Positions 1-9,056 of a stretch of DNA of 64,000 nucleotides are shown one piece after another (the stretch's first letter is position 1; each line of letters begins with the position of its first letter). This stretch comes from Syntrophobacter sp963666995 (GTDB lineage: Bacteria > Desulfobacterota > Syntrophobacteria > Syntrophobacterales > Syntrophobacteraceae). A model generated the notes under the pieces. It searched no databases, was not told where the DNA came from, and saw only the letters and a list, made by a program, of their open reading frames with translations. Location: NCBI GenBank assembly GCA_963666995.1, contig OY762941.1, positions 248,001-312,000 of the forward strand. The letters are read 5' to 3'. Position numbers and translations under genes: made by a program.

Positions 1-203
1 CCATCTCATTCTTAAAAATGTCCTTGCCATAATAGATTTAATGAATAGTCATAGCAACAGGGATTTCGGCACATTGCCAACATTAATGTAATGGTCGGGG
101 TCATTCCGGATGAGGAGTTTGTAGTCGGTTAGGATTGTTACAGAAAAGCGGGATGCAAGTTTCAAAATCGATCGGGCATCCCCTTTCCCAAGGAGTGTTG
201 AAT

Positions 204-590
204 ATGAGTCTTCAGGTGATCCAAACTGAAAAGGCGCCCGCCGCCATCGGGCCCTATTCTCAGGCAATTCGTGCAGGCGAATGGTTATTCGTGAGCGGCC
301 AGCTCGGTCTGCAACCCGGTACGGGAGAACTCGCGGGCGGTGGCTTCGCGGGTCAGGCAAGTCAGGCCCTTGTAAACCTGCGCAGCATCATTGAAGCGGC
401 CGGATACCGGTTGACCGACGTGGTATCGGTGGATGTTTTTTTGACCGATATTTCCCAGTTTGGAGTCTTCAACTCCATGTACGAAGAATTCCTTTCCGGG
501 CATAAGCCCGCGCGCGCGGTTGTCGAGGTGACGAGGCTTCCCCGTGGAGCGGCGATCGAAATTAAGTGCATAGCCTGTCGAAAAGGATAG
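204..590 (+). CDS. ridA: RidA family enamine/imine deaminase
   Basis: This 128-residue protein has the full length of the RidA (YjgF/L-PSP) family, whose trimers hydrolyse reactive 2-aminoacrylate-type enamines and imines made by PLP enzymes. The typical N-terminal motif APAAIGPYSQA is present, and the substrate carboxylate-binding arginine (R104 in PARAVVEV) and the catalytic-region glutamate (E119 in AAIEIKC) are in their family positions. I chose the ATG at 204 because AGGAG at 191-195 precedes it at good spacing and because homologues start here; an ATG at 135 would add an unrelated extension. It lies upstream of an amino acid transporter and aminotransferase unit, which fits a role in clearing imine by-products. 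Confidence 0.93.
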   Translation: MSLQVIQTEKAPAAIGPYSQAIRAGEWLFVSGQLGLQPGTGELAGGGFAGQASQALVNLRSIIEAAGYRLTDVVSVDVFLTDISQFGVFNSMYEEFLSGHKPARAVVEVTRLPRGAAIEIKCIACRKG

Positions 591-902
591 GCTTTCACCA
601 CACCTGACGCCTGCGGCCGGCTGGCTTTCTCCAGGCCGCAGCGCTTCGCATCCTTTACGGTTCACAACCACCGCGCATTTTAGATCTCCGCGGAAGCGCT
701 TCGGCTTGCCTCCCTGAGGGAAACCATCCGCTTTCGCTCGACAACCTCTTTCTTCTTGATACGTTACCACCTGTTTGTTATTGTTTCGCTGCCTCAGTTT
801 TCCGATGGGCTTTATGAGCGCGAGGGGGTGTGTTTCAGGCCGTTGTGTACCGCGGCGGACAGCCATGGCGGAGTATGACAACCTACCTGAGAGGAGCGGA
901 GA
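591..902. other. Intergenic, probable leader/promoter region
   Basis: I see no gene here. The stretch separates ridA from the ABC transporter genes and presumably carries the promoter of the transporter unit. The ribosome binding site GAGGAGCGGAGA directly precedes the ATG at 903. No riboswitch consensus was recognised. Confidence 0.4.
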
Positions 903-1664
903 ATGAGAAAGAAGGTTCTTTGGGGTCTTATTTTTGTGCTGCCCATGCTTTTGCTCGGAAATCCCATGTCCGGCATGGCGCAGGAAAAAGTGATCATCAA
1001 CGGCATTGATGCCAACTTCCCGCCTTTTGCCTTTGTGGACAAGACCGGCAAGCCCGACGGTTTCGATGTGGCTGCTCTGAACTGGATCGCCAAGGAAATG
1101 GGGTTCAAGGTGACCCATCAGCCCATGGACTGGGACGGCATCATCCCGAGCCTCAATGCAAAGAAGATCGATATGATCGCGTCCGGGTTGATGATCACTG
1201 ATGCGAGGAAGAAAGAAGTCACCTTCACCGAACCTTACTGGTCCTTCGAGGAAGTGCTGGTGGCCAAGAAGGATTCGGGCCTGACTCCGGAAGCCGCTCT
1301 GGCCGACGGCCGCAAAGTGGGTGTTCAGCGCGGGACGGCCGAAGCCAAATGGGTGGAAGACAATCTGCTCAAAGCCCAGGGCAAGAAGTTCGAACTCGTT
1401 TACTACGACTCGGCGCCTCTCGCTATTGAAGACGTGCTGAACGGCCGCGTGGTGGCGGCGATCATGGACGACCCGCCCGCCAAGGACGCGGCCAGGAAGA
1501 AACCGGTCCAGATCATCGGCACTTTCGGTATGCCGCGGGAAAACTTCGGGTACGCGGTCCGCAAGGATGACACGGAATTGCTCAAGAAGCTGGACGAAGG
1601 CTTGAAGAAGCTCAAGGCTTCCCCATACTGGGGAGAATTGGTGAAGAAGTACGAACTTGAGTAA
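903..1664 (+). CDS. Amino acid ABC transporter substrate-binding protein
   Basis: A 253-residue periplasmic solute-binding protein of family 3 (polar amino acids, SBP_bac_3). Residues 1 to about 26 form a signal peptide with a lysine-arginine N terminus, a leucine-rich core and an AQ-type cleavage end. The mature part starts with the family pattern (NGIDANFPPFAFVD, then GFDVAALNWIA) and contains the KKIDMIASGLMIT and YWSFEEVLVA segments typical of lobe 1. It should capture an amino acid and deliver it to the membrane components encoded at 1787-3918. A strong intrinsic terminator follows the gene, so this protein is probably made in excess over the membrane subunits. The ligand cannot be read from sequence. 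Confidence 0.93.
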   Translation: MRKKVLWGLIFVLPMLLLGNPMSGMAQEKVIINGIDANFPPFAFVDKTGKPDGFDVAALNWIAKEMGFKVTHQPMDWDGIIPSLNAKKIDMIASGLMITDARKKEVTFTEPYWSFEEVLVAKKDSGLTPEAALADGRKVGVQRGTAEAKWVEDNLLKAQGKKFELVYYDSAPLAIEDVLNGRVVAAIMDDPPAKDAARKKPVQIIGTFGMPRENFGYAVRKDDTELLKKLDEGLKKLKASPYWGELVKKYELE

Positions 1665-1696
1665 GCAATCGATTGGCTGAACAGCAGTGTGCCGCC

Positions 1697-1735
1697 CCGG
1701 AAGGACCTCCTTTCCATGGACCTTCCGGTTTTTTT
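1697..1735 (+). terminator. Intrinsic terminator between binding protein and permease genes
   Basis: CCGGAAGG (1697-1704) pairs perfectly with CCTTCCGG (1721-1728) and is followed by seven T residues. It lies 33 bases after the binding-protein stop and before the first permease. Partial termination here would set a high ratio of binding protein to membrane complex, a common arrangement in ABC importers. Confidence 0.85.
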
Positions 1736-1786
1736 GATTATTCGAGAAGGAGCGCGGAGCGCTCGGAATAGAGCAGAAACGCCGGG

Positions 1787-2455
1787 ATGTCAGAGGGTTT
1801 GACCGCCGTTGTAAATGCTTTGCCCTATATGCTGGAGGGGTCACTGGTCACCATCGTGGTCGTGATCGGGGCGATGATTTTTGGTTTGGTTTTGGGAATC
1901 CCCTTTGCCGTCGGCCTGGTTTATGGAAAGCCCGGACTGCGTTTCTGCATTTCTGTTTACGTCTGGTTTTTTCGCGGAATCCCGCTTCTGGTCCTGCTCT
2001 TTCTGTTTTACTTCGGACTCGCCACTCTTCTCGATCTGAACCTCTCGGCATTCACGGTAGCGATAGTCGTTCTCGGCAGCATCAGTTCGGCCTATCAATC
2101 TCAAATATTCCGGGGCGCGATACTTTCTCTTCCCGAAGGGCAGCTCAAGGCGGCGAGAGCCCTGGGGATGAGCGACTTTAAGGCTATCTTCTTCATCATC
2201 CTCCCCCAGGCCCTCCGCCTTTCGATCCCGGCCTGGTCCAACGAATATTCGATCATCCTGAAGGATTCGGCGGTGACCTATGCGCTGGGGGTTGCGGAAA
2301 TAATGGCAAGAACGCACTTCGTCGCATCGAGGACATACCAGCACATGCCGCTTTACCTCGCGGCCAGCGTCATCTATCTTGCCTTGACTTACCTTGGGTT
2401 AAAGGCGCTCCGGCTGCTCGAAGCAAAGGTCAGGATACACGGCTATGTGCGCTGA
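1787..2455 (+). CDS. Amino acid ABC transporter permease (first)
   Basis: A 222-residue HisMQ-type permease with about five hydrophobic segments, starting around residues 17-40. The cytoplasmic coupling loop (EAA motif) reads ARALGMSDFKAIFFIILPQALRLSIP near residues 124-149, with the conserved glycine and the LPQALR end typical of polar amino acid importers. Earlier, the segment FRGIPLLVLLFLFYFGL is also characteristic. It would heterodimerise with the second permease (3244-3918) and be energised by the ATPase at 2445-3239. The ribosome binding site is weak. The stop overlaps the start of the ATPase gene by 11 bases, suggesting translational coupling. Confidence 0.93.
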   Translation: MSEGLTAVVNALPYMLEGSLVTIVVVIGAMIFGLVLGIPFAVGLVYGKPGLRFCISVYVWFFRGIPLLVLLFLFYFGLATLLDLNLSAFTVAIVVLGSISSAYQSQIFRGAILSLPEGQLKAARALGMSDFKAIFFIILPQALRLSIPAWSNEYSIILKDSAVTYALGVAEIMARTHFVASRTYQHMPLYLAASVIYLALTYLGLKALRLLEAKVRIHGYVR

Positions 2456-3239
2456 GGATTTTCACCAGGCGATGGGAAATAACGACACTCCGATATTGGA
2501 GATTCGAAACATAAGGAAGTCTTACGGCAAGCGGGACATCCTGAAGGGGGCCTCCCTGTCCATCTGCAAAGGGGAGCTCAAGGTGCTCATAGGCCCTTCC
2601 GGGGCCGGAAAAAGCACGCTCCTTCAGTGCATCAATTACCTGGTCGTCCCGGACGAAGGCGAGGTCTGGCTCGAAGGCCGAAAAGTGATCCATTCCCGAA
2701 AACATGAACTTTACGCCTACAGGCAGCAGGTTGGAATGATTTTCCAGGACTTCAACCTCTTCGACCATCTGTCCGCCCTTGACAATGTCAGGATCGGCCT
2801 TGTGCGAGTCAAGGGATTCGACAAGAAAACGGCAACCGAGCGGGCGATGGCTGAAATCGAGCGGGTTGGCCTGGGCGGCCATGCCGGCCATTATCCGGCC
2901 CAACTCTCGGGCGGCCAGAAACAAAGGATTTCCATCGCCAGGGCGCTGGCCATGGACCCCAAGGTTATGCTCCTGGATGAACCGACATCCGCGCTGGACC
3001 CCGAACTTATCGGCGAGGTGCTGGCTGTCATAAAAGACCTTGTGGCCGGTGGGATGACGATGATCATGGCTACACATCAGATCGGGTTTTCACGCGCCAT
3101 GGCCGATGAGATCATCTTCATGGAAAACGGCGAGATCGTGGAACAGGGGCCCCCCTCAAAGATTCTGTCATCCGCGGATTGCGACAGGACCAGGGAATTC
3201 TGCGCCAAAATCACCGAACTCTACGGGGAGGCCATGTAG
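2445..3239 (+). CDS. Amino acid ABC transporter ATP-binding protein
   Basis: A 264-residue ATPase of the GlnQ/HisP class. Walker A is GPSGAGKST at residues 50-58, followed by a Q-loop (MIFQDFNLF), the signature LSGGQKQR, Walker B with the catalytic glutamate (VMLLDEPTSALD) and the switch histidine (ATHQIGF). All are intact, so it should be an active ATPase of the importer. The ATG at 2445 overlaps the permease gene; an ATG at 2472 (residue 10) is an alternative start and would remove only non-conserved residues. Confidence 0.95.
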   Translation: MCAEDFHQAMGNNDTPILEIRNIRKSYGKRDILKGASLSICKGELKVLIGPSGAGKSTLLQCINYLVVPDEGEVWLEGRKVIHSRKHELYAYRQQVGMIFQDFNLFDHLSALDNVRIGLVRVKGFDKKTATERAMAEIERVGLGGHAGHYPAQLSGGQKQRISIARALAMDPKVMLLDEPTSALDPELIGEVLAVIKDLVAGGMTMIMATHQIGFSRAMADEIIFMENGEIVEQGPPSKILSSADCDRTREFCAKITELYGEAM

Positions 3240-3243
3240 CGGG

Positions 3244-3918
3244 ATGGACGAACTGCTGTTTCTGCAAAACGATATGGTCCCGGCCTTCATGAAAGGGCTC
3301 AAGGTCAGCTTACTCCTCATTATTCCATCAGCGTGCCTCGGATTATGCATCGGCATTCTCGTGGGGACACTCAGAGTGTATGGAAGCCGGTCGGTCGTTG
3401 TGTTCACCAATATTTACGTGACGCTCTTTCGCGGGATACCCCTCATTGTACAACTGTTCATCTGGTACTTCGGACTGCCCTATTTCGGGATTTACCTCTC
3501 TCCATTCGTGGCCTCGGTCCTCGGATTTTCGCTTTGCAGCGGGGCGTATCATTGCGAGTACATCCGCGGGGCGCTCCTCTCGATCAAGAGCGGGCAGATG
3601 CTGGCCGCCCAGGCGCTTGGTTTCTCGAAACTTCGCATGCTCGCGTCCATCATCCTCCCGCAGGCGCTCCGCAGGGCCCTCCCCGGCTGTGGAAACGAGA
3701 TCATTTACCTCATCAAGTATTCTTCTCTGGCCTATATGATCACCTGCGTCGAACTCACCGGCGAAGCGAAAATCCTCGCTTCCCATACGTTTAAGTACAC
3801 CACGGTCTTCCTTGGTGTCGGAACCGTTTACCTGGTCCTGGTTTCTCTGGCCACATGGCTCCTCCAAAGGGTCGAGGGCAGAGTCTCCCTCCCCGGTTTT
3901 GAACTGCACAGGATGTGA
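3244..3918 (+). CDS. Amino acid ABC transporter permease (second)
   Basis: A 224-residue HisMQ-type permease, paralogous in design to the one at 1787. The segments FRGIPLIVQLFIWYFGLPYFGI and AAQALGFSKLRMLASIILPQALRRALP give, respectively, the conserved second membrane region and the EAA coupling loop. The frame is open further upstream, but I place the start at the ATG at 3244 because GGGGAGG (about 3224-3230) sits upstream, because hydrophobic helix 1 follows at residue 16 or so, and because the upstream part overlaps the ATPase gene in another frame. Two different permeases imply a heterodimeric membrane channel. Confidence 0.92.
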   Translation: MDELLFLQNDMVPAFMKGLKVSLLLIIPSACLGLCIGILVGTLRVYGSRSVVVFTNIYVTLFRGIPLIVQLFIWYFGLPYFGIYLSPFVASVLGFSLCSGAYHCEYIRGALLSIKSGQMLAAQALGFSKLRMLASIILPQALRRALPGCGNEIIYLIKYSSLAYMITCVELTGEAKILASHTFKYTTVFLGVGTVYLVLVSLATWLLQRVEGRVSLPGFELHRM

Positions 3919-5324
3919 TCTTGAACGCTTCGTTCCTACCTTCCTACAATCCCGTCACCGCCGAAGTCGTTGACCGGATAAGACAGGCCGTGGGCGGCAA
4001 GGCGCTTGTCCTCGACCCGGAAAAGCTGAAGGAGTTCGGCAAAGACGCGACGGAACAGCACCATACTCCCGAACTGGCGGTTGAAGCCGAATCCGTCGAG
4101 CAGGTCCAGGCACTCATGCGCCTGGCGACCGAGCATCGATTCCCGGTGACGCCCCGAGGACTGGGAACCGGGCTCGCCGGCGGGTCCGTGCCCGTTTTCG
4201 GCGGGATCGTCCTGTCCCTTGCGAAAATGAACCGCATCATCTCGATTGACCGCGACAACCTCATCGCCATCGCAGAGCCCGGAGTCATCACGCTGGACCT
4301 TAAAAACGCGGCCCGTAAGGAAGGCCTTTATTATCCGCCGGACCCTGCCAGCCTGGATACCTGTTCTATCGGCGGGAATGTGTCCACCAATGCCGGCGGG
4401 GCTTCCTGCGTGAAATACGGGACGACCCGGGATTATGTACTGGGACTGGAAGCGGTACTGGCTTCCGGCAAGAAGATCCGGGCCGGAGTCCAAACCAGAA
4501 AAGGGGTTGTGGGCTACGACCTTGCCCACCTGCTGGTCGGATCGGAGGGAACGCTTGGGATCATCACCCAACTGATCCTGAAGCTCATCCCAAATCCGCC
4601 CGCAATAACCACCCTGGTCACTCTTTTCCCGAAGCTTTCAGCCGCCATGCAGGCCGTCTCCTCGGTTCTTGCCGCCGGCTACACGCCATGCGCCATCGAA
4701 TTCCTGGACCGGCACTGCATCGACCTTGTCGGGGATTTGATCCCGTTCGAAGGGGTTCGGGAAGCGGCCGCCTTCCTGCTCCTGGAGATGGATGGATCGC
4801 CGACGATGATCGAACGGGAGATAGAAGAGGCAGGTGCGATTTGCCTCGACTGCGGAGCGGTCGATGCGCGGCTCGCCCCCGATTCACAAAAACGGAGCCG
4901 GATGTGGGAAGTCCGCAAGCAGGTGAGTCTTCGAATCGAGCAGAGCGCGCCCGTCTACATTCCCGAGGACGTCGTGGTGCCCATTGCCCGAATCGCGGAA
5001 TTCGTGGAGGGACTTCCGGCGATCGAAGAAGAATGCGGCATAAAGATTTATTCCTTCGGTCACGCCGGGGACGGCAACATCCACCTCAACATTACCGCTG
5101 AAGCCAGTGCCGATCCCGAACGGGTCGAGCGAGGAATACGTACTGCTCTCGAACGGGTGCTTTCCATGGGTGGTACGATTTCCGGAGAACACGGCATAGG
5201 AACTGCCAAGATGAAGTTTCTCCCGATGGAACTCTCCGAGGAAAGCATCCGGATTCAAAAGGAAATCAAGAGAGTGTTCGACCCCGGCATGATATTGAAC
5301 CCCGGAAAGATATTTCGATTTTGA
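3915..5324 (+). CDS. FAD-binding 2-hydroxyacid dehydrogenase (GlcD/D-lactate type)
   Basis: A 469-residue flavoprotein with an N-terminal PCMH-type FAD-binding domain (PRGLGTGLAGGSVP; SIGGNVSTNAGG) and the C-terminal FAD-oxidase domain (SFGHAGDGNIHLN; SGEHGIGTAKMKFL; ending NPGKIF). This is the architecture of glycolate oxidase GlcD and of D-lactate/2-hydroxyglutarate dehydrogenases, which pass electrons from a 2-hydroxy acid to an acceptor. No GlcE/GlcF partner or iron-sulfur subunit lies beside it. The GTG start at 3915 overlaps the permease stop (GTGA), so it is translationally coupled to the transporter. Together with the aminotransferase that follows, it suggests interconversion of amino acid, keto acid and hydroxy acid. 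Confidence 0.9.
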   Translation: MILNASFLPSYNPVTAEVVDRIRQAVGGKALVLDPEKLKEFGKDATEQHHTPELAVEAESVEQVQALMRLATEHRFPVTPRGLGTGLAGGSVPVFGGIVLSLAKMNRIISIDRDNLIAIAEPGVITLDLKNAARKEGLYYPPDPASLDTCSIGGNVSTNAGGASCVKYGTTRDYVLGLEAVLASGKKIRAGVQTRKGVVGYDLAHLLVGSEGTLGIITQLILKLIPNPPAITTLVTLFPKLSAAMQAVSSVLAAGYTPCAIEFLDRHCIDLVGDLIPFEGVREAAAFLLLEMDGSPTMIEREIEEAGAICLDCGAVDARLAPDSQKRSRMWEVRKQVSLRIEQSAPVYIPEDVVVPIARIAEFVEGLPAIEEECGIKIYSFGHAGDGNIHLNITAEASADPERVERGIRTALERVLSMGGTISGEHGIGTAKMKFLPMELSEESIRIQKEIKRVFDPGMILNPGKIFRF

Positions 5325-5382
5325 ATGCTCCGGACCGTAGCGCTGTGAACCCATCGAACGGATTGGTTACCCGAACAAGAAT

Positions 5383-6612
5383 ATGGAAACTTCCTCACGA
5401 TCAGCTTTCGTAGCGTCCGGAAAAACCTATCGGACGCAGGGAATCAGCCAGCGAGTGAAGCAGATCACCATTTCCGCCATTAAGGAAATGCCTCTGCTCG
5501 CGAGTAAGATCGGCGGCTGCGTATCGCTCGGCCAGGGAATCCCTTCCTTTCCCACCCCCGCTCATATCGTAGACGCGGTCTGCAGGGCGTTGCGGGACAA
5601 TCCCGACAGCGGCAAGTACACGCTTGGGCCGGGAATGCCGGAATTGCGCTCCGCCCTCGCGCGGCGGTTCGCAATACAAGGCATCGACGCCGACCCCGAC
5701 AGGGAAATCTGCATCACGGTGGGCGCGATGGAAGCCCTCTCGGAAGCCGTTCTGACGGTTGTGGAACGCGGAGACGAGGTGATCCTGCCGTCTCCGAACT
5801 ATGCTTCCCACATCGAGCAGGTGCTGCTTGCGGAAGGCATCCCGGTTTTTGTGCCTCTCTTAAGGAGCGGCTGGCAACTCGACGTCGAGGGGATCCGAAA
5901 AGCGGTCACCCCCAAAACCAAGGCCCTGATTCTGTGCAATCCCCACAATCCGACGGGAGCCAATTTCTCCGAACGCGACCTGAGGGAACTCGTGGACGTG
6001 GTTTTGCGCCACAATCTTTTCATCATTTCCGATGAAACGTACGACTTCCTGGTCTACGACAATAAGACGTGCTTCAGTCTCAGTTCCCTCCCCGAACTGA
6101 AGGACCGGATCATCGCCACTTTCAGCTTTTCAAAAAAATACGCCATGACCGGCTGGCGGGTCGGATATGTCTACACCTCGGAGGGGATCCTCGATCAGAT
6201 GATGAAGATCCACGATGCCCTGTCCATATGCGCGCCGACGATTTCCCAGATCGCCGCTCTCGCCGCCCTTGAAGGACCTCAGAATTGCGTCGGGGATATT
6301 CACGCCGCGCTGGCCGTAAGACGCAATTTGATCTGCGAAAGGCTTGACCGGCTCGACGAATGGTTCGAGTATGTGAAACCCCAGGGGGCCTATTACCTCA
6401 TGGCGCGCTATCGGATGCCCGGAGTGGATTCGATGACGTTTGCCCTTCGCGTTCTGCGTGAAGCCCGGGTGATCGGCATTCCCGGAGCGGCATTCGGACC
6501 GGCGGGGGAAAATCACATACGGTTTTCGTTCGGGGGGACCGAAGATGAAATCAACGAAGCCTTCGACCGCATCGAACGCTGGCTTACGGGACTTCGCGCG
6601 TCAGGGTCCTGA
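5383..6612 (+). CDS. Class I/II pyridoxal-phosphate aminotransferase
   Basis: A 409-residue fold-type I aminotransferase. The cofactor pocket is complete: NPHNPTGAN, the aspartate-containing ISDETYDFLVYD strand, the Schiff-base lysine K251 in FSFSKKYAMTGWRVGY, and the carboxylate-binding arginine region near the end (HIRFSFGG). It resembles the aspartate/aromatic/alanine branch, and the exact amino donor cannot be decided. It is 58 bases downstream of the FAD dehydrogenase and in line with the transporter genes, so it is probably the first catabolic step for the imported amino acid, giving a 2-keto acid. The RidA protein encoded upstream would fit the imine side-chemistry. Confidence 0.92.
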   Translation: METSSRSAFVASGKTYRTQGISQRVKQITISAIKEMPLLASKIGGCVSLGQGIPSFPTPAHIVDAVCRALRDNPDSGKYTLGPGMPELRSALARRFAIQGIDADPDREICITVGAMEALSEAVLTVVERGDEVILPSPNYASHIEQVLLAEGIPVFVPLLRSGWQLDVEGIRKAVTPKTKALILCNPHNPTGANFSERDLRELVDVVLRHNLFIISDETYDFLVYDNKTCFSLSSLPELKDRIIATFSFSKKYAMTGWRVGYVYTSEGILDQMMKIHDALSICAPTISQIAALAALEGPQNCVGDIHAALAVRRNLICERLDRLDEWFEYVKPQGAYYLMARYRMPGVDSMTFALRVLREARVIGIPGAAFGPAGENHIRFSFGGTEDEINEAFDRIERWLTGLRASGS

Positions 6613-6881
6613 TGCTTTTCATGTTACACGGCAGGTCTTACCATTGCATTGAGCGTTCATGCTCCCGATCCGATTGGCGGGGTTTTGGGAACCGCCTGGA
6701 CCGGGTCAGGTACGGCAAAGCGGAACCCGACCTTGCGTCGGAGGGACGGGCAAGGGAAAGACAACGCGAACGTGCGGTTCCGGCTGAACCCCGGCTTTCG
6801 CGGGGGGACGTTCCAGGAAATTTCTATACCAAAGTGGGAAATCAGATCCTTTTTCAGCAACCTGTAGATCGGGTGTAGGTC

Positions 6882-7757
6882 GTGATGAGAGAGAAATGGG
6901 TAGGTATCGAAATCCCCTGCAGCGAGGAATATGCCGATGAGGTAGCGGCTCAACTGGCCGACGCATTCGGAACGAGCGTCGAGTTCTTCAAGGGCGGCAT
7001 CCGATTTTACCTTAGGGGGGACCATCTCTCCGGCAACTCGAGATCCAAGCTGAACGAGGCTCTGGACACGATCCGGAAAACCCTCTTCCCAGGCATCACC
7101 AGCGAATATTCCGTAACTCATCTTGCCGATGATGACTGGGCGGACCGCTGGAAAATCCATTTTAAGCCGCTGCGGATTGGAAGGCATTTCCTGATCTGCC
7201 CGACGTGGGAAAAGGCGGAGCCCGAAGAGCAGGACAGGATCATCCTTATGGATCCCGGCATGGCTTTCGGAACCGGGCATCATGAGACCACCAGGCTTTG
7301 TCTCGAATGGCTTGAAGAATGGGCGGCAGAACGCGGCCCCTCCGGCCTCGGTTCCGTACTCGACCTGGGAACCGGATCGGGAATCCTTTCCATCGCCGCG
7401 GCCATTCTCGGCTTCCTCCCGGTCCTTGCCGTGGACAACGATCCGGAAGCAATCGGAGTGGCCCGCGAGAACATCACTCTCAACCACCTCGATTCCGGAA
7501 TCGATCTTCTCACCGGGTCGATCGACGCAACAGTTGGAACTTTCGACCTTGTGATCGCCAATATCCAGGCGATGCCGCTGATCGAAATGGCGCCGCGACT
7601 GGCGCAATGCGTGAAGCAGGCAGGGAGGATCGTCCTGAGCGGAATTCTCGTCGAACAACGCGAGAGTGTTCTAAAGGCCTATGAGAACGAAGGGACCCTC
7701 CTTCGGAATACATTCAGCGCAGGAGAATGGTGCCTCCTGGAGTTCGAAAGACTCTGA
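6882..7757 (+). CDS. prmA: Ribosomal protein L11 methyltransferase
   Basis: A 291-residue PrmA. The N-terminal ferredoxin-like substrate domain is followed by a Rossmann methyltransferase domain, beginning with the family block ILMDPGMAFGTGHHETT and motif I (VLDLGTGSGILSIAA), then the catalytic-region NIQAMPL (the usual N-x-x-x-x-L motif of PrmA) and LSGILVEQ. It trimethylates L11 using S-adenosylmethionine in the cytoplasm. GTG at 6882 and ATG at 6885 are adjacent start choices. About 270 bases without a convincing gene separate it from the aminotransferase, so it probably starts a new unit with icd, whose ATG is 12 bases after the prmA stop. Confidence 0.94.
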   Translation: MMREKWVGIEIPCSEEYADEVAAQLADAFGTSVEFFKGGIRFYLRGDHLSGNSRSKLNEALDTIRKTLFPGITSEYSVTHLADDDWADRWKIHFKPLRIGRHFLICPTWEKAEPEEQDRIILMDPGMAFGTGHHETTRLCLEWLEEWAAERGPSGLGSVLDLGTGSGILSIAAAILGFLPVLAVDNDPEAIGVARENITLNHLDSGIDLLTGSIDATVGTFDLVIANIQAMPLIEMAPRLAQCVKQAGRIVLSGILVEQRESVLKAYENEGTLLRNTFSAGEWCLLEFERL

Positions 7758-7769
7758 AAGGATGCGGGC

Positions 7770-9005
7770 ATGACGAATCACAGCGGAAATGGAACGTGGA
7801 TTACCCTGGACCGGGACGGCAGACCGTTGGTGCCGCCCGATCCCGTCATCGGATTCATCGAAGGCGACGGAACCGGGCCCGACATATGGACTGCCGCGCG
7901 TCTGGTGCTGGATGCGGCGGTCCGCAAAGCATACAACAAAGCCAGAAAGATACACTGGTCGGAACTGCTTGCCGGTGAGAAGGCCCTCCGCTCCGTTGGA
8001 GAATCACTGCCCCCGAGCACGATGGACGCAATCCGAAAGTGTGTGGTCGCGATCAAGGGGCCTCTCACCACTCCCGTGGGGCAAGGTATGAGAAGCATCA
8101 ACGTCCGGTTGAGGCAGTCGCTCGATCTCTATGCCTGCATCAGGCCGGTGAGGTACTACCCGGGCGTCCCCTCCCCTGTCAAACGGCCTGAGAAAGTCGA
8201 TATGGTCGTTTTCCGCGAGAACACCGAAGATGTGTACGCCGGCATCGAGTGGCCCGAGGGGTCCCGGGAAGCCTCCCGGCTGACGGCCATTCTCAGTGAA
8301 GAGTTCAACGTCTCGCTCCCCCCCGATTCCGGCATAGGAATAAAACCCATAAGCAGGCGGAAAACCCAACGTCTGGTCAGACGCGCCATCGTCTACGCCC
8401 TTGAGAAAAACCTGCCGTCCCTCACTCTGGTTCACAAGGGCAACATCATGAAATATACGGAAGGCGCATTCAGAACCTGGGGATATGAACTGGCGGCCTC
8501 CGAGTTCGGAGACCGCACCCTGACGGAGTCCGATCTGGAGGCGAAGTTCGGCGGCAGGATTCCGCCCGGCAAACTGCTCATTAAAGACCGCATCGCGGAT
8601 TCGATGTTTCAGCAGATACTCCTGCGCCCCGAAGAGTACCACGTCATCGCGACCCCAAACCTGAACGGGGATTACCTGTCCGATGCCCTGGCGGCACAGG
8701 TGGGAGGACTCGGCATGGCCCCCGGCGCGAATATCGGAGATTCCTGCGCGATTTTCGAAGCCACGCACGGAACGGCCCCGAAGTATGCGGGAATGGACAA
8801 GGTGAACCCCGGTTCCCTGATCCTCTCCGGGGCCATGATGCTCGAGTACCTTGGCTGGGCTGAGGCGGCGGCGCTCGTTCAGCGCGGCATCGAAGGCGCC
8901 ATTCGGGACAAAATCGTGACCTACGATCTGGCCCGCCAGATGGAAGGGGCAAAAGAGGTCAGGTGCTCGGAATTCGCCGAAGCGATCGCGGAGCATATGG
9001 GTTGA
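7770..9005 (+). CDS. icd: NADP-dependent isocitrate dehydrogenase
   Basis: A 411-residue homodimeric-type isocitrate dehydrogenase closely following the Escherichia coli pattern. The isocitrate-binding block GMRSINVRLRQ includes S109, equivalent to the serine phosphorylated by AceK in enteric bacteria. Other conserved blocks are FRENTEDVYAGIEW, the lysine segment VHKGNIMKYTEG, and HGTAPKYAGMDKVNPGS. The NADP-selecting residues of the E. coli enzyme (lysine and tyrosine of APKY, the valine of DKV, and the tyrosine and arginine of TYDLAR) are all present, so NADP use is expected. An AAGGA box precedes the ATG. No aceK gene is seen nearby. It oxidises isocitrate to 2-oxoglutarate in the citric acid cycle. 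Confidence 0.95.
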   Translation: MTNHSGNGTWITLDRDGRPLVPPDPVIGFIEGDGTGPDIWTAARLVLDAAVRKAYNKARKIHWSELLAGEKALRSVGESLPPSTMDAIRKCVVAIKGPLTTPVGQGMRSINVRLRQSLDLYACIRPVRYYPGVPSPVKRPEKVDMVVFRENTEDVYAGIEWPEGSREASRLTAILSEEFNVSLPPDSGIGIKPISRRKTQRLVRRAIVYALEKNLPSLTLVHKGNIMKYTEGAFRTWGYELAASEFGDRTLTESDLEAKFGGRIPPGKLLIKDRIADSMFQQILLRPEEYHVIATPNLNGDYLSDALAAQVGGLGMAPGANIGDSCAIFEATHGTAPKYAGMDKVNPGSLILSGAMMLEYLGWAEAAALVQRGIEGAIRDKIVTYDLARQMEGAKEVRCSEFAEAIAEHMG

Positions 9006-9056
9006 GTTGGAGATTCGATCGTTTCCAGCGGGGCATAAGCCTGAGAGTGTTTGCGC

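Noticed and set aside
285..1844. Long minus-strand frame of 519 codons
   Set aside because: It is the shadow of the transporter binding protein and RidA genes, with no family features or coherent composition.
6613..6878. Open frame of 88 codons between the aminotransferase and prmA
   Set aside because: It has no ribosome binding site and no recognisable features. The translation is arginine- and serine-rich, as expected from GC-rich non-coding DNA.
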